From Arthrobacter sp. AQ5-05 (GTDB taxonomy: Bacteria > Actinomycetota > Actinomycetes > Actinomycetales > Micrococcaceae): DNA of 64,000 nt. A program made the position numbers and the translations under genes. This document shows, piece after piece, positions 1 to 8,832 of the stretch (positions are counted from its first letter, which is position 1; each line of letters begins with the position of its first letter). Below the pieces are notes generated by a model. The model ran no database searches. It saw only the letters and a program-made list of their open reading frames with translations, and was not told where the DNA came from. The stretch is from positions 310,001-374,000 of the forward strand of contig NZ_QMKQ01000001.1 in the NCBI RefSeq assembly GCF_003287975.1, written 5' to 3'.

Positions 1-28
1 CAAGCCGGTGGTGTGCAAGCATGGGCGC

Positions 29-514
29 ATGACCCCCGCCACGCCCAGGAGCCTATTGCCCATCGGTGAAATTGCGAGCAGGGCGGGTCTGTCGGTACCC
101 GCCGTGAGGTATTACGAGTCCCGAAACCTCGTCACCTCTGAACGAACCGCCGGCAACAAGCGAGTCTTTCGCCGCTACACCCTGCGACGGCTAGCCGTCA
201 TTGCCGCCGGGCAGCGAGTGGGCCTCACCCTGGCTGAGATTGCCGAAGCGCTGGCCGAGCTCCCCTCGGACAAGGCCCCGACCCAGGACGATTGGCATCA
301 GCTCAGCACGCATTGGACGCTGCTGGTGGCACAAAGAATCCGCCAACTGGAAAAACTCCAGGGATCACTCGATGACTGCATCGGCTGCGGTTGCCTCTCC
401 CTCAAGAAGTGCCACCTCTTCAATCCCCAAGACGAGGCGGCATCCGAAGGCCCGGGTTCGCGGTGGGTTCGCAGGAGTCTGGAAACCAACGACGCAGAGG
501 AAATCCACGGCTGA
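29..514 (+). CDS. soxR: redox-sensitive MerR-family regulator SoxR
   Basis: A 161-aa MerR-family transcription factor. The N-terminal winged helix-turn-helix (about residues 10-80, PIGEIASRAGLSVPAVRYYE) is followed by a dimerisation helix and a cysteine cluster CIGCGCLSLKKC (Cys117, 120, 122, 128). That CX2CXCX5C pattern is the [2Fe-2S] ligand set of SoxR, which in the family is oxidised by redox-cycling compounds or superoxide and then activates its target. Length fits SoxR (about 150 aa). An in-frame GTG at position 8 would add seven residues, but the ATG is preferred by alignment to the family. The partner promoter is not visible; the next gene is a broken GyrB-like fragment, so the regulon is unknown. 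Confidence 0.93.
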   Translation: MTPATPRSLLPIGEIASRAGLSVPAVRYYESRNLVTSERTAGNKRVFRRYTLRRLAVIAAGQRVGLTLAEIAEALAELPSDKAPTQDDWHQLSTHWTLLVAQRIRQLEKLQGSLDDCIGCGCLSLKKCHLFNPQDEAASEGPGSRWVRRSLETNDAEEIHG

Positions 515-645
515 ACGCCGCCCGCTGCTGGAACGGCCATGACGATTCCAGGTGGATGGCGACTCGAAGGAGATTCGTCGTGCGGCCTGCCCGAACCCAG
601 CCATTTATCGCGGCAGCGAAGCCAACTGTGTGTGAGAATCTTCCC

Positions 646-1271
646 ATGTCCAATGAACCAGGAATCTGGCAGAACACCACACATGCCCGGGCAATGGAAG
701 TCGACGTCGGCCGCCTTGGGGGAATCCGGCGCGACCCGACATTCAATTCACGCAACCGGGACTTGCACTTGGTCCCTGAGGTTCTGGCCTATCCGGCCGA
801 CGAAGCCACGGATCAAGGTGAGGGCTCCGCACTGATGACGTTGCATCCGGACGGTTCGATTTCCGTGGCTGACAACGGGCGAGGAACCGGCACCCGGAAG
901 GATGCTCATGGCCGCACCGTCAGGAAGCCGGTCATGGCCACGAAGGATCTCAGGTTCTTTGATTCCGCTGACGCGCCGTTACTGCCCGACGGGCAGCCTC
1001 GCCGAGGCATGTCCGTGGTTGCAGCCTTGAGCAGATGGCTGGTCCACACCAATCGGCACACGCACGGTTCATGGACCCGGCGCTACGAACGGGGCCTCCC
1101 CGTGACGGACTTGATCCCGTTGGCGGACAACGGAACGACCGGAACAACGGTGCACTTCCTATCCGGTCCACCCTGCGCGCCCGCGCCGAGATATTGGTAT
1201 CCGAGCTCGAAACCTTGAGCGAGGCCCTTGCTCCTGTTCTCTCCGTTGAGGTTCGAGATTGTCGATCTTGA
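646..1271 (+). pseudogene. GyrB-like GHKL ATPase fragment, apparently frameshifted
   Basis: The reading frame from the ATG gives 190 aa resembling only the N-terminal ATPase domain of DNA gyrase B: DNGRG (residues 76-80), GMSVVAALS (121-129) and GTTGTTV (163-169). The helix that carries the Mg2+-binding Asn in GyrB reads EVLAYPADEA here, so that Asn is replaced. After residue 173 the similarity leaves this frame. The coding-looking text RARAEILVSELETLSEALAP continues in another frame to the stop at 1271, and a further coding-like stretch back in the first frame runs to about 1403. I read this as a decayed or frameshifted stand-alone GyrB-like gene. Two sequencing errors are the alternative. 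Confidence 0.6.
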
Positions 1272-1458
1272 ATGCACGACCGTCAACGGCCGACCCGACG
1301 ACACCGTGCGCCGAGGAGCATTTCTCGGACGGTGGCTCGCTCTCGGCGTCGAGCTGAATAGGTACCAGCCTTTGCCGATCCGCGACGCCGGCGTCCGGCC
1401 ATGATTGCGTCAGGATTGCACGAGGGCCCGGAGCCGAGCTGGAGAGCGCCTGGTGTGA

Positions 1459-2223
1459 CTACATCTGCCGTGCAACGGCAGGCCGCTGGAAAACCAGCAA
1501 GGCGTCGGCGACCAAGTCGTGGGGGTATCGATCCCAGAGAATCTCGGTGGTGCCCACGAGGGCGAGGTGCTGCCCAAGCGCGCGTTTGCAGTCGCGAATC
1601 AGGTGGGTGGTGAGGTCCATGTGGTGGATGTCGGCAAGGTTCCACACCACGAAGCCGCCGGGCACAACCAACCGGGCGCATTGGGCTGCAACGAGTCCGA
1701 GCTCGGCCAGGTAGCGGTCGTAGTCGCCGTCGTTTTCCACGTACGCGGTCAGCGGGTCGGGCTCGTGGTTTTCCGCCGTCATGTACGGGGGAGACGCGAC
1801 GATGAGGTTGATGTCTGCGTCGGGCAGGGTCGACTCGGCGCCGCGGACGAGCCGCAGCAGTTCCCTGGCGTCGCCCTCGATGATGTGGGCGTTGGGCAGC
1901 CGTTCATGCAGGTAGTCCACGCGCTCGGGCAGCAGTTCGATGCCCAGTGCTTCCCGCCCCAGTGCGATTGCCCGTACGAGGGTGGTGCCAAAGCCTGCGA
2001 ACGGATCGAAGACCAGATCGCCGGGTTTGCTGCACCGCTCAATGATGTGGTCCACGATTGCGGCGACCATGTGCACATCTTCGTCGGCACCCTGCGGGCG
2101 TTCGGCCACGAACGTGTCATGCGTTGCGACAAGTTGCGAATCCAGCGGCGAGGTTCTGGGAATGCTCTCGATCAATTCTTTTCCAAGTCCTTCATCATGC
2201 GAAGTGTACCCTTCGGGGAGCAT
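1459..2223 (-). CDS. SPPY-type DNA/RNA amino-methyltransferase
   Basis: A 254-aa S-adenosylmethionine-dependent methyltransferase of the N4-cytosine/N6-adenine class. The SAM-binding motif FDPFAGFGT (residues 72-80) precedes the catalytic SPPY (144-147), the order seen in alpha/gamma-type amino-methyltransferases. Only about 65 residues separate the two, with no room for a target-recognition domain, and no restriction endonuclease gene lies nearby. It is therefore a solitary enzyme. The same fold also occurs in RNA guanine-N2 methyltransferases, so the substrate (DNA or RNA) cannot be decided from sequence. Confidence 0.75.
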   Translation of the reverse strand: MLPEGYTSHDEGLGKELIESIPRTSPLDSQLVATHDTFVAERPQGADEDVHMVAAIVDHIIERCSKPGDLVFDPFAGFGTTLVRAIALGREALGIELLPERVDYLHERLPNAHIIEGDARELLRLVRGAESTLPDADINLIVASPPYMTAENHEPDPLTAYVENDGDYDRYLAELGLVAAQCARLVVPGGFVVWNLADIHHMDLTTHLIRDCKRALGQHLALVGTTEILWDRYPHDLVADALLVFQRPAVARQM

Positions 2224-2267
2224 TCATCGACATTGCACGGGGCCCTCGACGGGTTCATGCTGGAGTC

Positions 2268-2519
2268 ATGGGATTCCCCATGGCGTCGCAGAACCTGCCA
2301 AAACCATTGGCCTACGCCCTTCTGGGCGCCATCTGGTGTGGTCTGCCGGGCGGAGTGGTCGGCTTGCTCGTCGGACTGAGCGTCTATCCACCCACGGCTT
2401 GGTTCGCCGTGCTTGAAATCGGCATCCCTGCGGCGCTGCTGGGCTTTGTCGCAGGAATGCTCGTGGGCGCGGCGATGCTTGTCGTGGACAGGGGACATGG
2501 CGCCAAGCCAAGCCACTGA
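2268..2519 (+). CDS. small two-helix membrane protein
   Basis: An 83-aa hydrophobic protein with two predicted transmembrane helices (about residues 11-33 and 41-66), separated by a short loop and followed by a short charged tail. A second ATG at 2280 has a better-spaced purine-rich GGGA stretch and would give 79 aa. It is divergent from the methyltransferase on its left. I recognise no family and no function can be assigned. Confidence 0.6.
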   Translation: MGFPMASQNLPKPLAYALLGAIWCGLPGGVVGLLVGLSVYPPTAWFAVLEIGIPAALLGFVAGMLVGAAMLVVDRGHGAKPSH

Positions 2520-2553
2520 ACCGGATCGCCGCCGGAACGTCTCGCCGCGATTC

Positions 2554-2973
2554 CTACCGGCCGGGGCGCAGCAACCGGGCAGTGGCGGCCAGCTCGTCCG
2601 CAGTGGGCCTGGCTGCAGGTGGCTCGGCGAATCCGAACCCATCGTTCTCCACGCGCGGAATGACATGCAGATGCGCGTGAAGCACCGATTGCTCGGCAAC
2701 TTCACCGTTGGACATCAACAGGTTGATGCCTTCGCATGGCAACGTGGAATCGCGCAGGGAATCGGCAACGCGGCGAGCGAGATCGAACATCGCCGCGGAT
2801 GTTGCCGCATCCAAGCCGTGGATGTCGCGCACATGCTCCCGGGGAACCACCAGGGTGTGGCCGGCGTTGACGGGTGCCGCGTCAAGGAACGCAACGCAAC
2901 GCGCATTCGATGCCACCACGTGCCCCTCGGCGTTGCCGGAGGCAATCTCGCAAAAAACACATTCCTCATCCAT
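2554..2973 (-). CDS. HIT-family nucleotide hydrolase/transferase
   Basis: A 139-aa histidine-triad protein. It has the N-terminal CVFCEIASG segment, the [10 protein letters not shown] strand and the catalytic triad HAHLH at residues 99-103 (His-x-His-x-His). Family members hydrolyse AMP-lysine, AMP-amide or dinucleotide polyphosphate substrates in the cytosol; the exact substrate is unknown. The start at 2973 is preferred over the ATG four codons upstream because a TATGCT -10 box (complement of 2981-2986) lies exactly 7 nt before it, suggesting a leaderless transcript. Confidence 0.88.
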   Translation of the reverse strand: MDEECVFCEIASGNAEGHVVASNARCVAFLDAAPVNAGHTLVVPREHVRDIHGLDAATSAAMFDLARRVADSLRDSTLPCEGINLLMSNGEVAEQSVLHAHLHVIPRVENDGFGFAEPPAARPTADELAATARLLRPGR

Positions 2974-3127
2974 GAACGTGAGCATAGTCCGTGGTCAAGT
3001 ACCGGATCGAGGCACCAGCGCGTGTCCCGGGTCGTGGCCGCGTCATGTTGGCCGGAAGCGGGGAGTCCTTCGTCACAATGGGGGCACGGTTGTGAATGCT
3101 TCCAACGGGCCAAGATATCCTGACCAT

Positions 3128-3391
3128 GTGAAAACTTTTGACACCCTCTTCGCCGAACTCTCCGAGAAGGCCAAGACCCGCCCTGAAGGTTCGCGTACCA
3201 TCGCCGAACTGGATTCCGGCGTACATGGCATCGGAAAGAAGGTCGTGGAGGAAGCCGCCGAAGTGTGGATGGCTGCCGAATACGAATCCGACGAGGCCGC
3301 CGCCGAAGAAATCTCCCAGCTGCTCTATCACCTGCAGGTGATGATGATCGCCAAGGGCCTGACTCTGCAGGACGTTTACAAGCATCTCTAG
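3128..3391 (+). CDS. hisE: phosphoribosyl-ATP pyrophosphatase
   Basis: An 87-aa HisE, the second step of histidine synthesis, which removes pyrophosphate from phosphoribosyl-ATP. The diagnostic acidic helices [14 protein letters not shown] and [14 protein letters not shown] supply the Mg2+-binding glutamates of the MazG-like all-alpha fold. The GTG start is supported by family length (85-95 aa) and by a TATCCT box (3116-3121) 6 nt upstream, which implies a leaderless mRNA. It is followed 109 nt later by hisG, as is usual in actinobacteria. Confidence 0.95.
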   Translation: MKTFDTLFAELSEKAKTRPEGSRTIAELDSGVHGIGKKVVEEAAEVWMAAEYESDEAAAEEISQLLYHLQVMMIAKGLTLQDVYKHL

Positions 3392-3500
3392 CCGCCGCAT
3401 TCGGGAGACATTCCATTCCCGTGCCGCGGCGGCCAACAAACACCCATTTGTTGTCCTCATGCCGTAACACCTCCCCAGAGCCTGAAACGAGAAACGCACC

Positions 3501-4349
3501 ATGCTGCGAGTAGCACTTCCCAACAAGGGAGCCCTGTCCGAAATCGCCTCGACCATGTTGTTGGAGGCCGGATACGTCCAGCGCCGCGACAACCGCGAAC
3601 TGGTCATGGTCGACCCCGACAACGACGTGGAGTTCTTCTACCTCCGCCCCCGTGACATCGCCGTGTACGTCGGCGGCGGCATCCTCGATGTCGGAATCAC
3701 CGGACGTGACCTGTACCTCGACGCCGAGGTCAACGACCACGTCGACGAGGTCCTGCCGCTGGGCATCGGCAACGCCGCCTTCCGCTTCGCCGGCCCCGCC
3801 GGTTCCTTCACGCACCAGAACGAGCTCAACGGCAAGCGCATTGCCACCAGCTACGACGCCCTGCTGCGCAGCTACCTTCTCGAGAACAACATCGACGCCT
3901 CGGTGGTCCGCCTCGACGGCGCCGTGGAGTCCTCGGTCCGCCTGGGCGTGGCCGACGCCATCGCAGACGTGGTGGAAACCGGAAACACGCTCAAGGCCGC
4001 AGGCATGGAGGTCTTCGGGGACCCCATCCTGAAGTCCGAAGCCGTGCTCATCGGCCGCACCGGCCGCACCCCGGCCGGCCTGGACGTGCTCAAGCGCCGG
4101 CTCACCGGTGTGCTGGTGGCCCGCCGCTACGTCATGCTCGACTACGACGTGCGCCGGGACCTGGTCGACGAGGCCACCCGGCTGACCCCGGGCCTGGAAT
4201 CCCCGACGGTTTCCCCGCTGCAGGACTCGGACTGGGTCGCCGTGCGCGCCATGGTCAAGAAGAGCCACACCAACAACATCATGGATGAGCTGTACAACAT
4301 CGGCGCCCGCGCCATTCTTGTCACCAACATCCACGCCTGCCGCATCTAG
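3501..4349 (+). CDS. hisG: ATP phosphoribosyltransferase, long form
   Basis: A 282-aa HisG, the committed step of histidine synthesis (ATP + PRPP to phosphoribosyl-ATP). The catalytic part starts LRVALPNKGALSE and carries the YVGGGILDVGITGRD substrate-binding region. The C-terminal 75 or so residues (from about 205, ending VTNIHACRI) form the ACT-like regulatory domain found only in long-form HisG, so the enzyme should be hexameric, feedback-inhibited by histidine and independent of HisZ. It probably shares a transcript with hisE upstream; hisF follows after 69 nt. Confidence 0.97.
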   Translation: MLRVALPNKGALSEIASTMLLEAGYVQRRDNRELVMVDPDNDVEFFYLRPRDIAVYVGGGILDVGITGRDLYLDAEVNDHVDEVLPLGIGNAAFRFAGPAGSFTHQNELNGKRIATSYDALLRSYLLENNIDASVVRLDGAVESSVRLGVADAIADVVETGNTLKAAGMEVFGDPILKSEAVLIGRTGRTPAGLDVLKRRLTGVLVARRYVMLDYDVRRDLVDEATRLTPGLESPTVSPLQDSDWVAVRAMVKKSHTNNIMDELYNIGARAILVTNIHACRI

Positions 4350-4418
4350 CAAGGCACCCAAGCGCAGTACCCCTCGAAGAACACCGCTCTTCACTACTTT
4401 TCCAGGAGTTGATCCTTC

Positions 4419-5189
4419 ATGACTGTTGCGATCCGTGTGATCCCATGCCTCGACGTGGACAACGGCCGAGTCGTCAAGGGAGTGAACTTCGAGGGGCTGC
4501 GCGATGCCGGCGACCCGGTGGAACTGGCCAAGCGCTACAACGCCGCGGGTGCCGACGAGATCACCTTCCTCGACGTCACAGCCTCCTCGGGCAACCGCGA
4601 AACCACCTATGACGTGGTCGCCAAGACCGCCGAGGAAATCTTCATCCCGCTGACCGTCGGCGGCGGCGTGCGCGCCGTCGAGGACGTTGACCGGCTGCTG
4701 CGTGCCGGGGCCGACAAGGCCTCGATCAACACCGCGGCCGTCGACCGCCCCGAGGTCATCAACGAAATCACCCAGCGCTTTGGTTCCCAGGTGCTGGTGC
4801 TCTCCCTTGATGCCCGCCGCACCGACAACCCGGACGTCGCCTCGGGCTTCGAGGTGACCACCCACGGTGGGCGCACCGGAACCGGTCGTTGCGCCGTGGC
4901 CTGGGCCAAGGAAGCCGCGGAGCGCGGTGTGGGAGAAATCCTGCTGAACTCGATCGACGCCGACGGCACCAAGGACGGCTTCGACCTGGAAATGATCCGC
5001 GCGGTGCGTGCGGAAGTCACCGTTCCGCTGATCGCCTCCGGCGGTGCCGGCGGACCCGAGCACTTCCCGCCGGCCATTGCCGCTGGCGCGGATGCGGTGC
5101 TTGCCGCCTCCATCTTCCACTTCGGGCCTGATGACATGATCAAGCAGGTCAAGGACGCCATCCGTGAAGCCGGTTTCCCGGTTCGCTGA
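4419..5189 (+). CDS. hisF: imidazole glycerol phosphate synthase, cyclase subunit
   Basis: A 256-aa (beta/alpha)8 barrel that uses ammonia from HisH to convert PRFAR to imidazole-glycerol phosphate and AICAR. The two catalytic aspartates are in [12 protein letters not shown] (Asp12) and LSLDARR. Phosphate-binding loops TVGGGVR and LIASGGAG are intact. A strong Shine-Dalgarno (CCAGGAG) precedes the ATG. Its partner hisH and hisA/priA are not in the window. Its last 26 nt overlap the next gene, indicating translational coupling. Confidence 0.97.
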   Translation: MTVAIRVIPCLDVDNGRVVKGVNFEGLRDAGDPVELAKRYNAAGADEITFLDVTASSGNRETTYDVVAKTAEEIFIPLTVGGGVRAVEDVDRLLRAGADKASINTAAVDRPEVINEITQRFGSQVLVLSLDARRTDNPDVASGFEVTTHGGRTGTGRCAVAWAKEAAERGVGEILLNSIDADGTKDGFDLEMIRAVRAEVTVPLIASGGAGGPEHFPPAIAAGADAVLAASIFHFGPDDMIKQVKDAIREAGFPVR

Positions 5190-5934
5190 CCCGGTGTTCC
5201 TGGACGAAACCATCTCCAGGGGCTGGCAGGCACTGACGGAAGAACTCGTTGACGGCTGGAACTGCCGGTTTTCCGGTGGCGTGACCAAGCGCGCCAACTC
5301 GGTGCTGCCGCTGGAAGAACCGCGCGACGTTGCCGCGGCGATCTCCGGGGTCGAGGACCGCTATGCCGGCAAGGGCCTGCCCGCGGTTTTCCAGATCAGC
5401 CCGGACTCCTTGCCGACGGATCTCGATGCACTGCTGGCCGAACGTGGCTACCTGCTGGATTCGCCCACCCTGGTCCAATACCTGGCACTCGGCGAGGTCG
5501 TCGTGGCGGAAGCCGCAGCGCAGGACCCGAGGATCCGGCTGTCGGAGGGGCCAAGCGAGTGGTGGCTTGCGACCTTCTGGAGCGTCGAAGGCTCGCACTC
5601 ACCGGAGCAGCAAGCCATCAGCCGGCGGATCCTGGCCCGCACGCCATCGGTCTATGCATCCTTGGTCGTTGAAGGACACATCGAAGCCGTTGCCCGGCTT
5701 GCGCTGGTCGGGAACCTGGGTGGGATCTACTCGGTGGCCACCCGGGAGGAATCCCGATCCCGCGGGCATGGCCGTGCAGTGGTCAGGGCCCTGCTTGCCG
5801 AGGCCGCGCAACGGAACCTCGAGGGGCTGTGGCTGCAGGTCGTCGAATCGAACGAGCTGGCCCGCGGGCTTTATGAATCCATGGGCTTCGAAACCGTCTC
5901 CCGCTACCACTACCGCCTGGCGTCCCGGCCCTGA
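5164..5934 (+). CDS. GNAT-family N-acetyltransferase
   Basis: A 256-aa acetyltransferase with the GNAT acetyl-CoA-binding motif A in its C-terminal half ([23 protein letters not shown] region, about 190-215) and a typical ending [20 protein letters not shown]. The N-terminal 120 residues are a second, degenerate GNAT-like half. The GTG start lies inside the 3' end of hisF (26-nt overlap), so the two are probably co-translated, although the substrate is unknown and a link to histidine synthesis is only positional. A later start cannot be excluded. Confidence 0.8.
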   Translation: MKPVSRFADPVFLDETISRGWQALTEELVDGWNCRFSGGVTKRANSVLPLEEPRDVAAAISGVEDRYAGKGLPAVFQISPDSLPTDLDALLAERGYLLDSPTLVQYLALGEVVVAEAAAQDPRIRLSEGPSEWWLATFWSVEGSHSPEQQAISRRILARTPSVYASLVVEGHIEAVARLALVGNLGGIYSVATREESRSRGHGRAVVRALLAEAAQRNLEGLWLQVVESNELARGLYESMGFETVSRYHYRLASRP

Positions 5935-6038
5935 CCGGCACACGGTCCTGGCACGGGATGCGGGGTCCTGAATTCAGGATTTCCGCTGATTGGGCCGCGG
6001 ATTCCTCGCGGGGCCCGGACGAAAGGGCGGTCCCCGGG

Positions 6039-6620
6039 TCAGCCGTGCGCCGGCAGGATCGCTTCAAACCCGCGCTCGAGCGCGGCACGTGCCGCAACGG
6101 TGTCAAGCTGGTTGGACAGCCAACGGCTGGAAAGCCCCTCGACCAATGAGGTCAGCAGCAGTGCGGTGTCTTGGCATTGCCCGGTAGGGCCTCCTGTGTG
6201 CCCCTTGACCAGCTCGGCAACGTGGGACTGCCATGCTGCGGTGGAAGCGGCCAGGTGCGTGGCCAATGGTGGCTCGAAAACGGCGATGGCCCTGATCTCG
6301 TTCCACACGATTGATTTGGCGCGCACCGACTCGTCATCCTGGATCTCGGCCAGCAGCAACTCGCGCAGCACGGCATGGGAATCGTTCCCGCCGGGCGCCG
6401 GTTCCCCACGCATGGCCACCGAATCCGTGTTGACATACTCCAGCGTCGCAGCCAGCAGGCCGTCGCGATCGGTGAAGTGGTAGTACACCAGTCCGGTGGA
6501 GATGCCCGCCTGCTTGCAGACGTCCTGCACGCGCATGCCGCGGACTCCGTCACGGGCGATGCAGATGCTGCAGGCCTCGAGGATTCGTTGTTGCGTGTCG
6601 TTGGCCATGACCGGTGCCAT
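6039..6620 (-). CDS. TetR-family transcriptional repressor
   Basis: A 193-aa TetR regulator. The N-terminal helix-turn-helix (TQQRILEACSICIARDG then VQDVCKQAGISTGLVYYHF) is classic and the C-terminal ligand domain is of the TetR_C type. A start four codons later (6608) is possible. It is transcribed away from the amidase gene. Its own promoter (TTGACT, 17 nt, TAGCGT on the minus strand) contains a 7-6-7 inverted repeat at 6705-6724, so it should repress itself and probably the amidase. The inducer is unknown and may be an amide or nitrile-derived compound. Confidence 0.9.
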   Translation of the reverse strand: MAPVMANDTQQRILEACSICIARDGVRGMRVQDVCKQAGISTGLVYYHFTDRDGLLAATLEYVNTDSVAMRGEPAPGGNDSHAVLRELLLAEIQDDESVRAKSIVWNEIRAIAVFEPPLATHLAASTAAWQSHVAELVKGHTGGPTGQCQDTALLLTSLVEGLSSRWLSNQLDTVAARAALERGFEAILPAHG

Positions 6621-6695
6621 GCCTTTCGTTTGCCGGAGAACTTGATGATTGCCGGGATTGGCAGCCTTGGGGGGCTTCCCTGTACCGTGGATCAC

Positions 6696-6724
6696 ACGCT
6701 ATCTTTAACTGAACATCCAGTCAA
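6696..6724 (-). promoter_or_regulatory. tetR promoter with embedded TetR operator
   Basis: On the minus strand TTGACT (6719-6724) and TAGCGT (6696-6701) are separated by 17 nt, a good sigma-70-type promoter for the repressor. The inverted repeat TTAACTG-N6-CAGTCAA (6705-6724; 6 of 7 positions symmetric) covers the -35 box and half the spacer, which is where an autorepressing TetR dimer would sit. The operator also lies about 80-100 nt upstream of the amidase start. Confidence 0.7.
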
Positions 6725-6805
6725 TTTTCGAATGCTCCTCCTCGCCGGGCCGCCGGTGCGCCGCCTTCCCGGTGCGGGAGCGCTTCCACTGAGGGGAATC
6801 CACCC

Positions 6806-8809
6806 ATGGCCTTGCCGTTCAGCATCCACGAAACCTCGACCGACGACGTGCTGCATGCCCTCGAGACAGGCACCGTGACCGCCGTCGAGCTGGTTGCGGC
6901 CCACCTGGCCCGCATCGGGCGCTTCGACAGGTCCACGGTGCGGCTCAACGCCATGGCCGTGCTGAACCCCAACGTCTTTGCGGAGGCCGCCGCATCCGAC
7001 CGCCGCCGCAAGTCCGGGGAAGCCGGTTCCCTGGAGGGTGTTCCCTTCACCGTCAAGGACAGCTACATGGTTGCCGGGCTCACCGTGGCCTCCGGTTCGC
7101 CGGCTTTCAAGGACCTGGTGGCACAGGACGACGCCTTCACCGTGGCTCGCATCCGAGAGGCCGGGGGCGTGCTGCTGGGCAAGACCAACATGCCTCCCAT
7201 GGCCGACGGCGGCATGCAGCGCGGGCTCTACGGACGTGCCGAAAGCCCCTACAACACCAACTACCTCGCCGCGGCCTATGCATCGGGCTCGTCCAACGGC
7301 TCGGCGGTCGCCACCGCTGCCAGCATGGGGGTCTTTGGCATGGGGGAGGAGACGGTGTCCTCGGGCCGCAGCCCCGCCTCCAACAACGGGCTGTGCGCCT
7401 ACACTCCCTCGCGCGGGGTCATCTCGATCCGCGGCAACTGGCCGCTGTTCCCGACGCGCGACGTCGTGGTCCCGCACACCCGTTCCATGGACGACATGTT
7501 CCGCCTGCTCGACGTGATCGTCGCCGACGATCCCAAGACCACGGGTGACTTCTGGCGCGACCAAAAGTCCGTCGAGCTCCCCGCCGCCTCGTCCGTGCGC
7601 CCCGAAAGCTACGCAACGCTTGCCGATGCCGAGGCGTTGAGGGGCAAGCGCTTCGGGGTGCCGCGGATGTACCTGGGGCAGGACCCGGAGTTCCCGATCC
7701 GCGTGCGCCCCAGCGTGCTGGCGCTCTGGGAGGCCGCCCGCAAGCGGCTCGAGGAGCTCGGGGCCAGGGTCGTCGAGGTCGAATTCCCCGTCATCGAGAA
7801 ATACGAGGGCGACACCCCGGGCGGAGAACAGCTCGGCGCCCTCGGCGTGCTGCCCGAGGGATGGATGGACATCGAATTCAACGAGATCCTCGCCCACGGC
7901 TGGGACACGTTCCTGCGCGAAAACAACGATCCGGCACTGAACCGCCTGGCCGATGTCGACCACGCCAAGATCTTCCCCGCGCCCGCGGGGTCGTTGCCCG
8001 ACCGCTACGACGAGGTCGAGGACTACGAGAACCGGTATCGCGACGTGGTGGCCATGGCCGCGGACGGGTTGCCCGAACTGGCGGACCTTCCGCGATTCGC
8101 GGCCGGGCTCAAGGCACTTGAATCCCTGCGCAAGGAACTCTTCGAGGACTGGCTGACCGAGCACAACCTCGACGGGGTGCTCTTCCCTGCCAACTCCGAT
8201 GTCGGTGCCGCCACCGCAGACATCGACAAGGAGGCCGCCGACAAGGCTTGGGAAAACGGGATCTTCTTCTCCAACGGCAACTACGCGATGCGCCACTTCG
8301 GCATCCCGTCCATCACCGTGGCCATGGGAACGATGGACGACATCGGCATGCCGGTGGGACTGACGTTCGCCGGTCCCGCATATGCGGACAACATGATCCT
8401 CGGATGGGGCTGGGCCTTTGAACATGCGGGCACGATGCGCAGGGCGCCGGCGCTTGCCCCCGAACTGCCCGGGGACCGGAACTGGTCGGGTATCCAGGCG
8501 GTCGAAGGGAACGAATCGCCGGAAGTATCCATCACGGCACGGCTGGACACCGGAAACTACAACGAGGGTGCCCGACACGTGTTTCTTGAAGGTGGCATCC
8601 GGGCCCCGGAGTGCGCCGCGATCCGGCTGACTGTCAATGGCGAACCGGCATCGGTCCTGCGTGAAGGAACAACGTGGAGGGCCGCTGCGATCCTGCCTGC
8701 GGCAGTGGAGCCGGCTGCCATCGGGTCGAATCCGGTCGGGCGCATCCTGGCCGCAATCCATGTGGTGGCAGGTGGCGGGCTTGCGGCCGGGGCCTACACG
8801 GAGATCTAG
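6806..8809 (+). CDS. amidase-signature family hydrolase (long form)
   Basis: A 667-aa amidase-signature enzyme, longer than the usual 450-550 aa. The Ser-cisSer-Lys triad is recognisable as Lys84 (FTVKDSY), Ser162 (ASGSSNGS) and Ser186 (EETVSSGRSPAS). The usual GGS around the nucleophile reads SSGRS, a variant context. The extra length is an insertion around residues 300-420 and a beta-rich C-terminal domain from about residue 555. No signal peptide is seen, so it is cytosolic. Family members hydrolyse C-N amide bonds; the substrate is unknown. It is divergent from the TetR repressor, its likely regulator. Confidence 0.88.
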   Translation: MALPFSIHETSTDDVLHALETGTVTAVELVAAHLARIGRFDRSTVRLNAMAVLNPNVFAEAAASDRRRKSGEAGSLEGVPFTVKDSYMVAGLTVASGSPAFKDLVAQDDAFTVARIREAGGVLLGKTNMPPMADGGMQRGLYGRAESPYNTNYLAAAYASGSSNGSAVATAASMGVFGMGEETVSSGRSPASNNGLCAYTPSRGVISIRGNWPLFPTRDVVVPHTRSMDDMFRLLDVIVADDPKTTGDFWRDQKSVELPAASSVRPESYATLADAEALRGKRFGVPRMYLGQDPEFPIRVRPSVLALWEAARKRLEELGARVVEVEFPVIEKYEGDTPGGEQLGALGVLPEGWMDIEFNEILAHGWDTFLRENNDPALNRLADVDHAKIFPAPAGSLPDRYDEVEDYENRYRDVVAMAADGLPELADLPRFAAGLKALESLRKELFEDWLTEHNLDGVLFPANSDVGAATADIDKEAADKAWENGIFFSNGNYAMRHFGIPSITVAMGTMDDIGMPVGLTFAGPAYADNMILGWGWAFEHAGTMRRAPALAPELPGDRNWSGIQAVEGNESPEVSITARLDTGNYNEGARHVFLEGGIRAPECAAIRLTVNGEPASVLREGTTWRAAAILPAAVEPAAIGSNPVGRILAAIHVVAGGGLAAGAYTEI

Positions 8810-8832
8810 GCCCCCGCAGCCCAGGGCCCCTG

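Noticed and set aside
2715-5297. 860-codon open frame on the minus strand opposite the his genes
   Set aside because: It is antisense to HIT/hisE/hisG/hisF, which have clear families; low-complexity His/Gly/Val-rich translation typical of GC-rich shadow frames.
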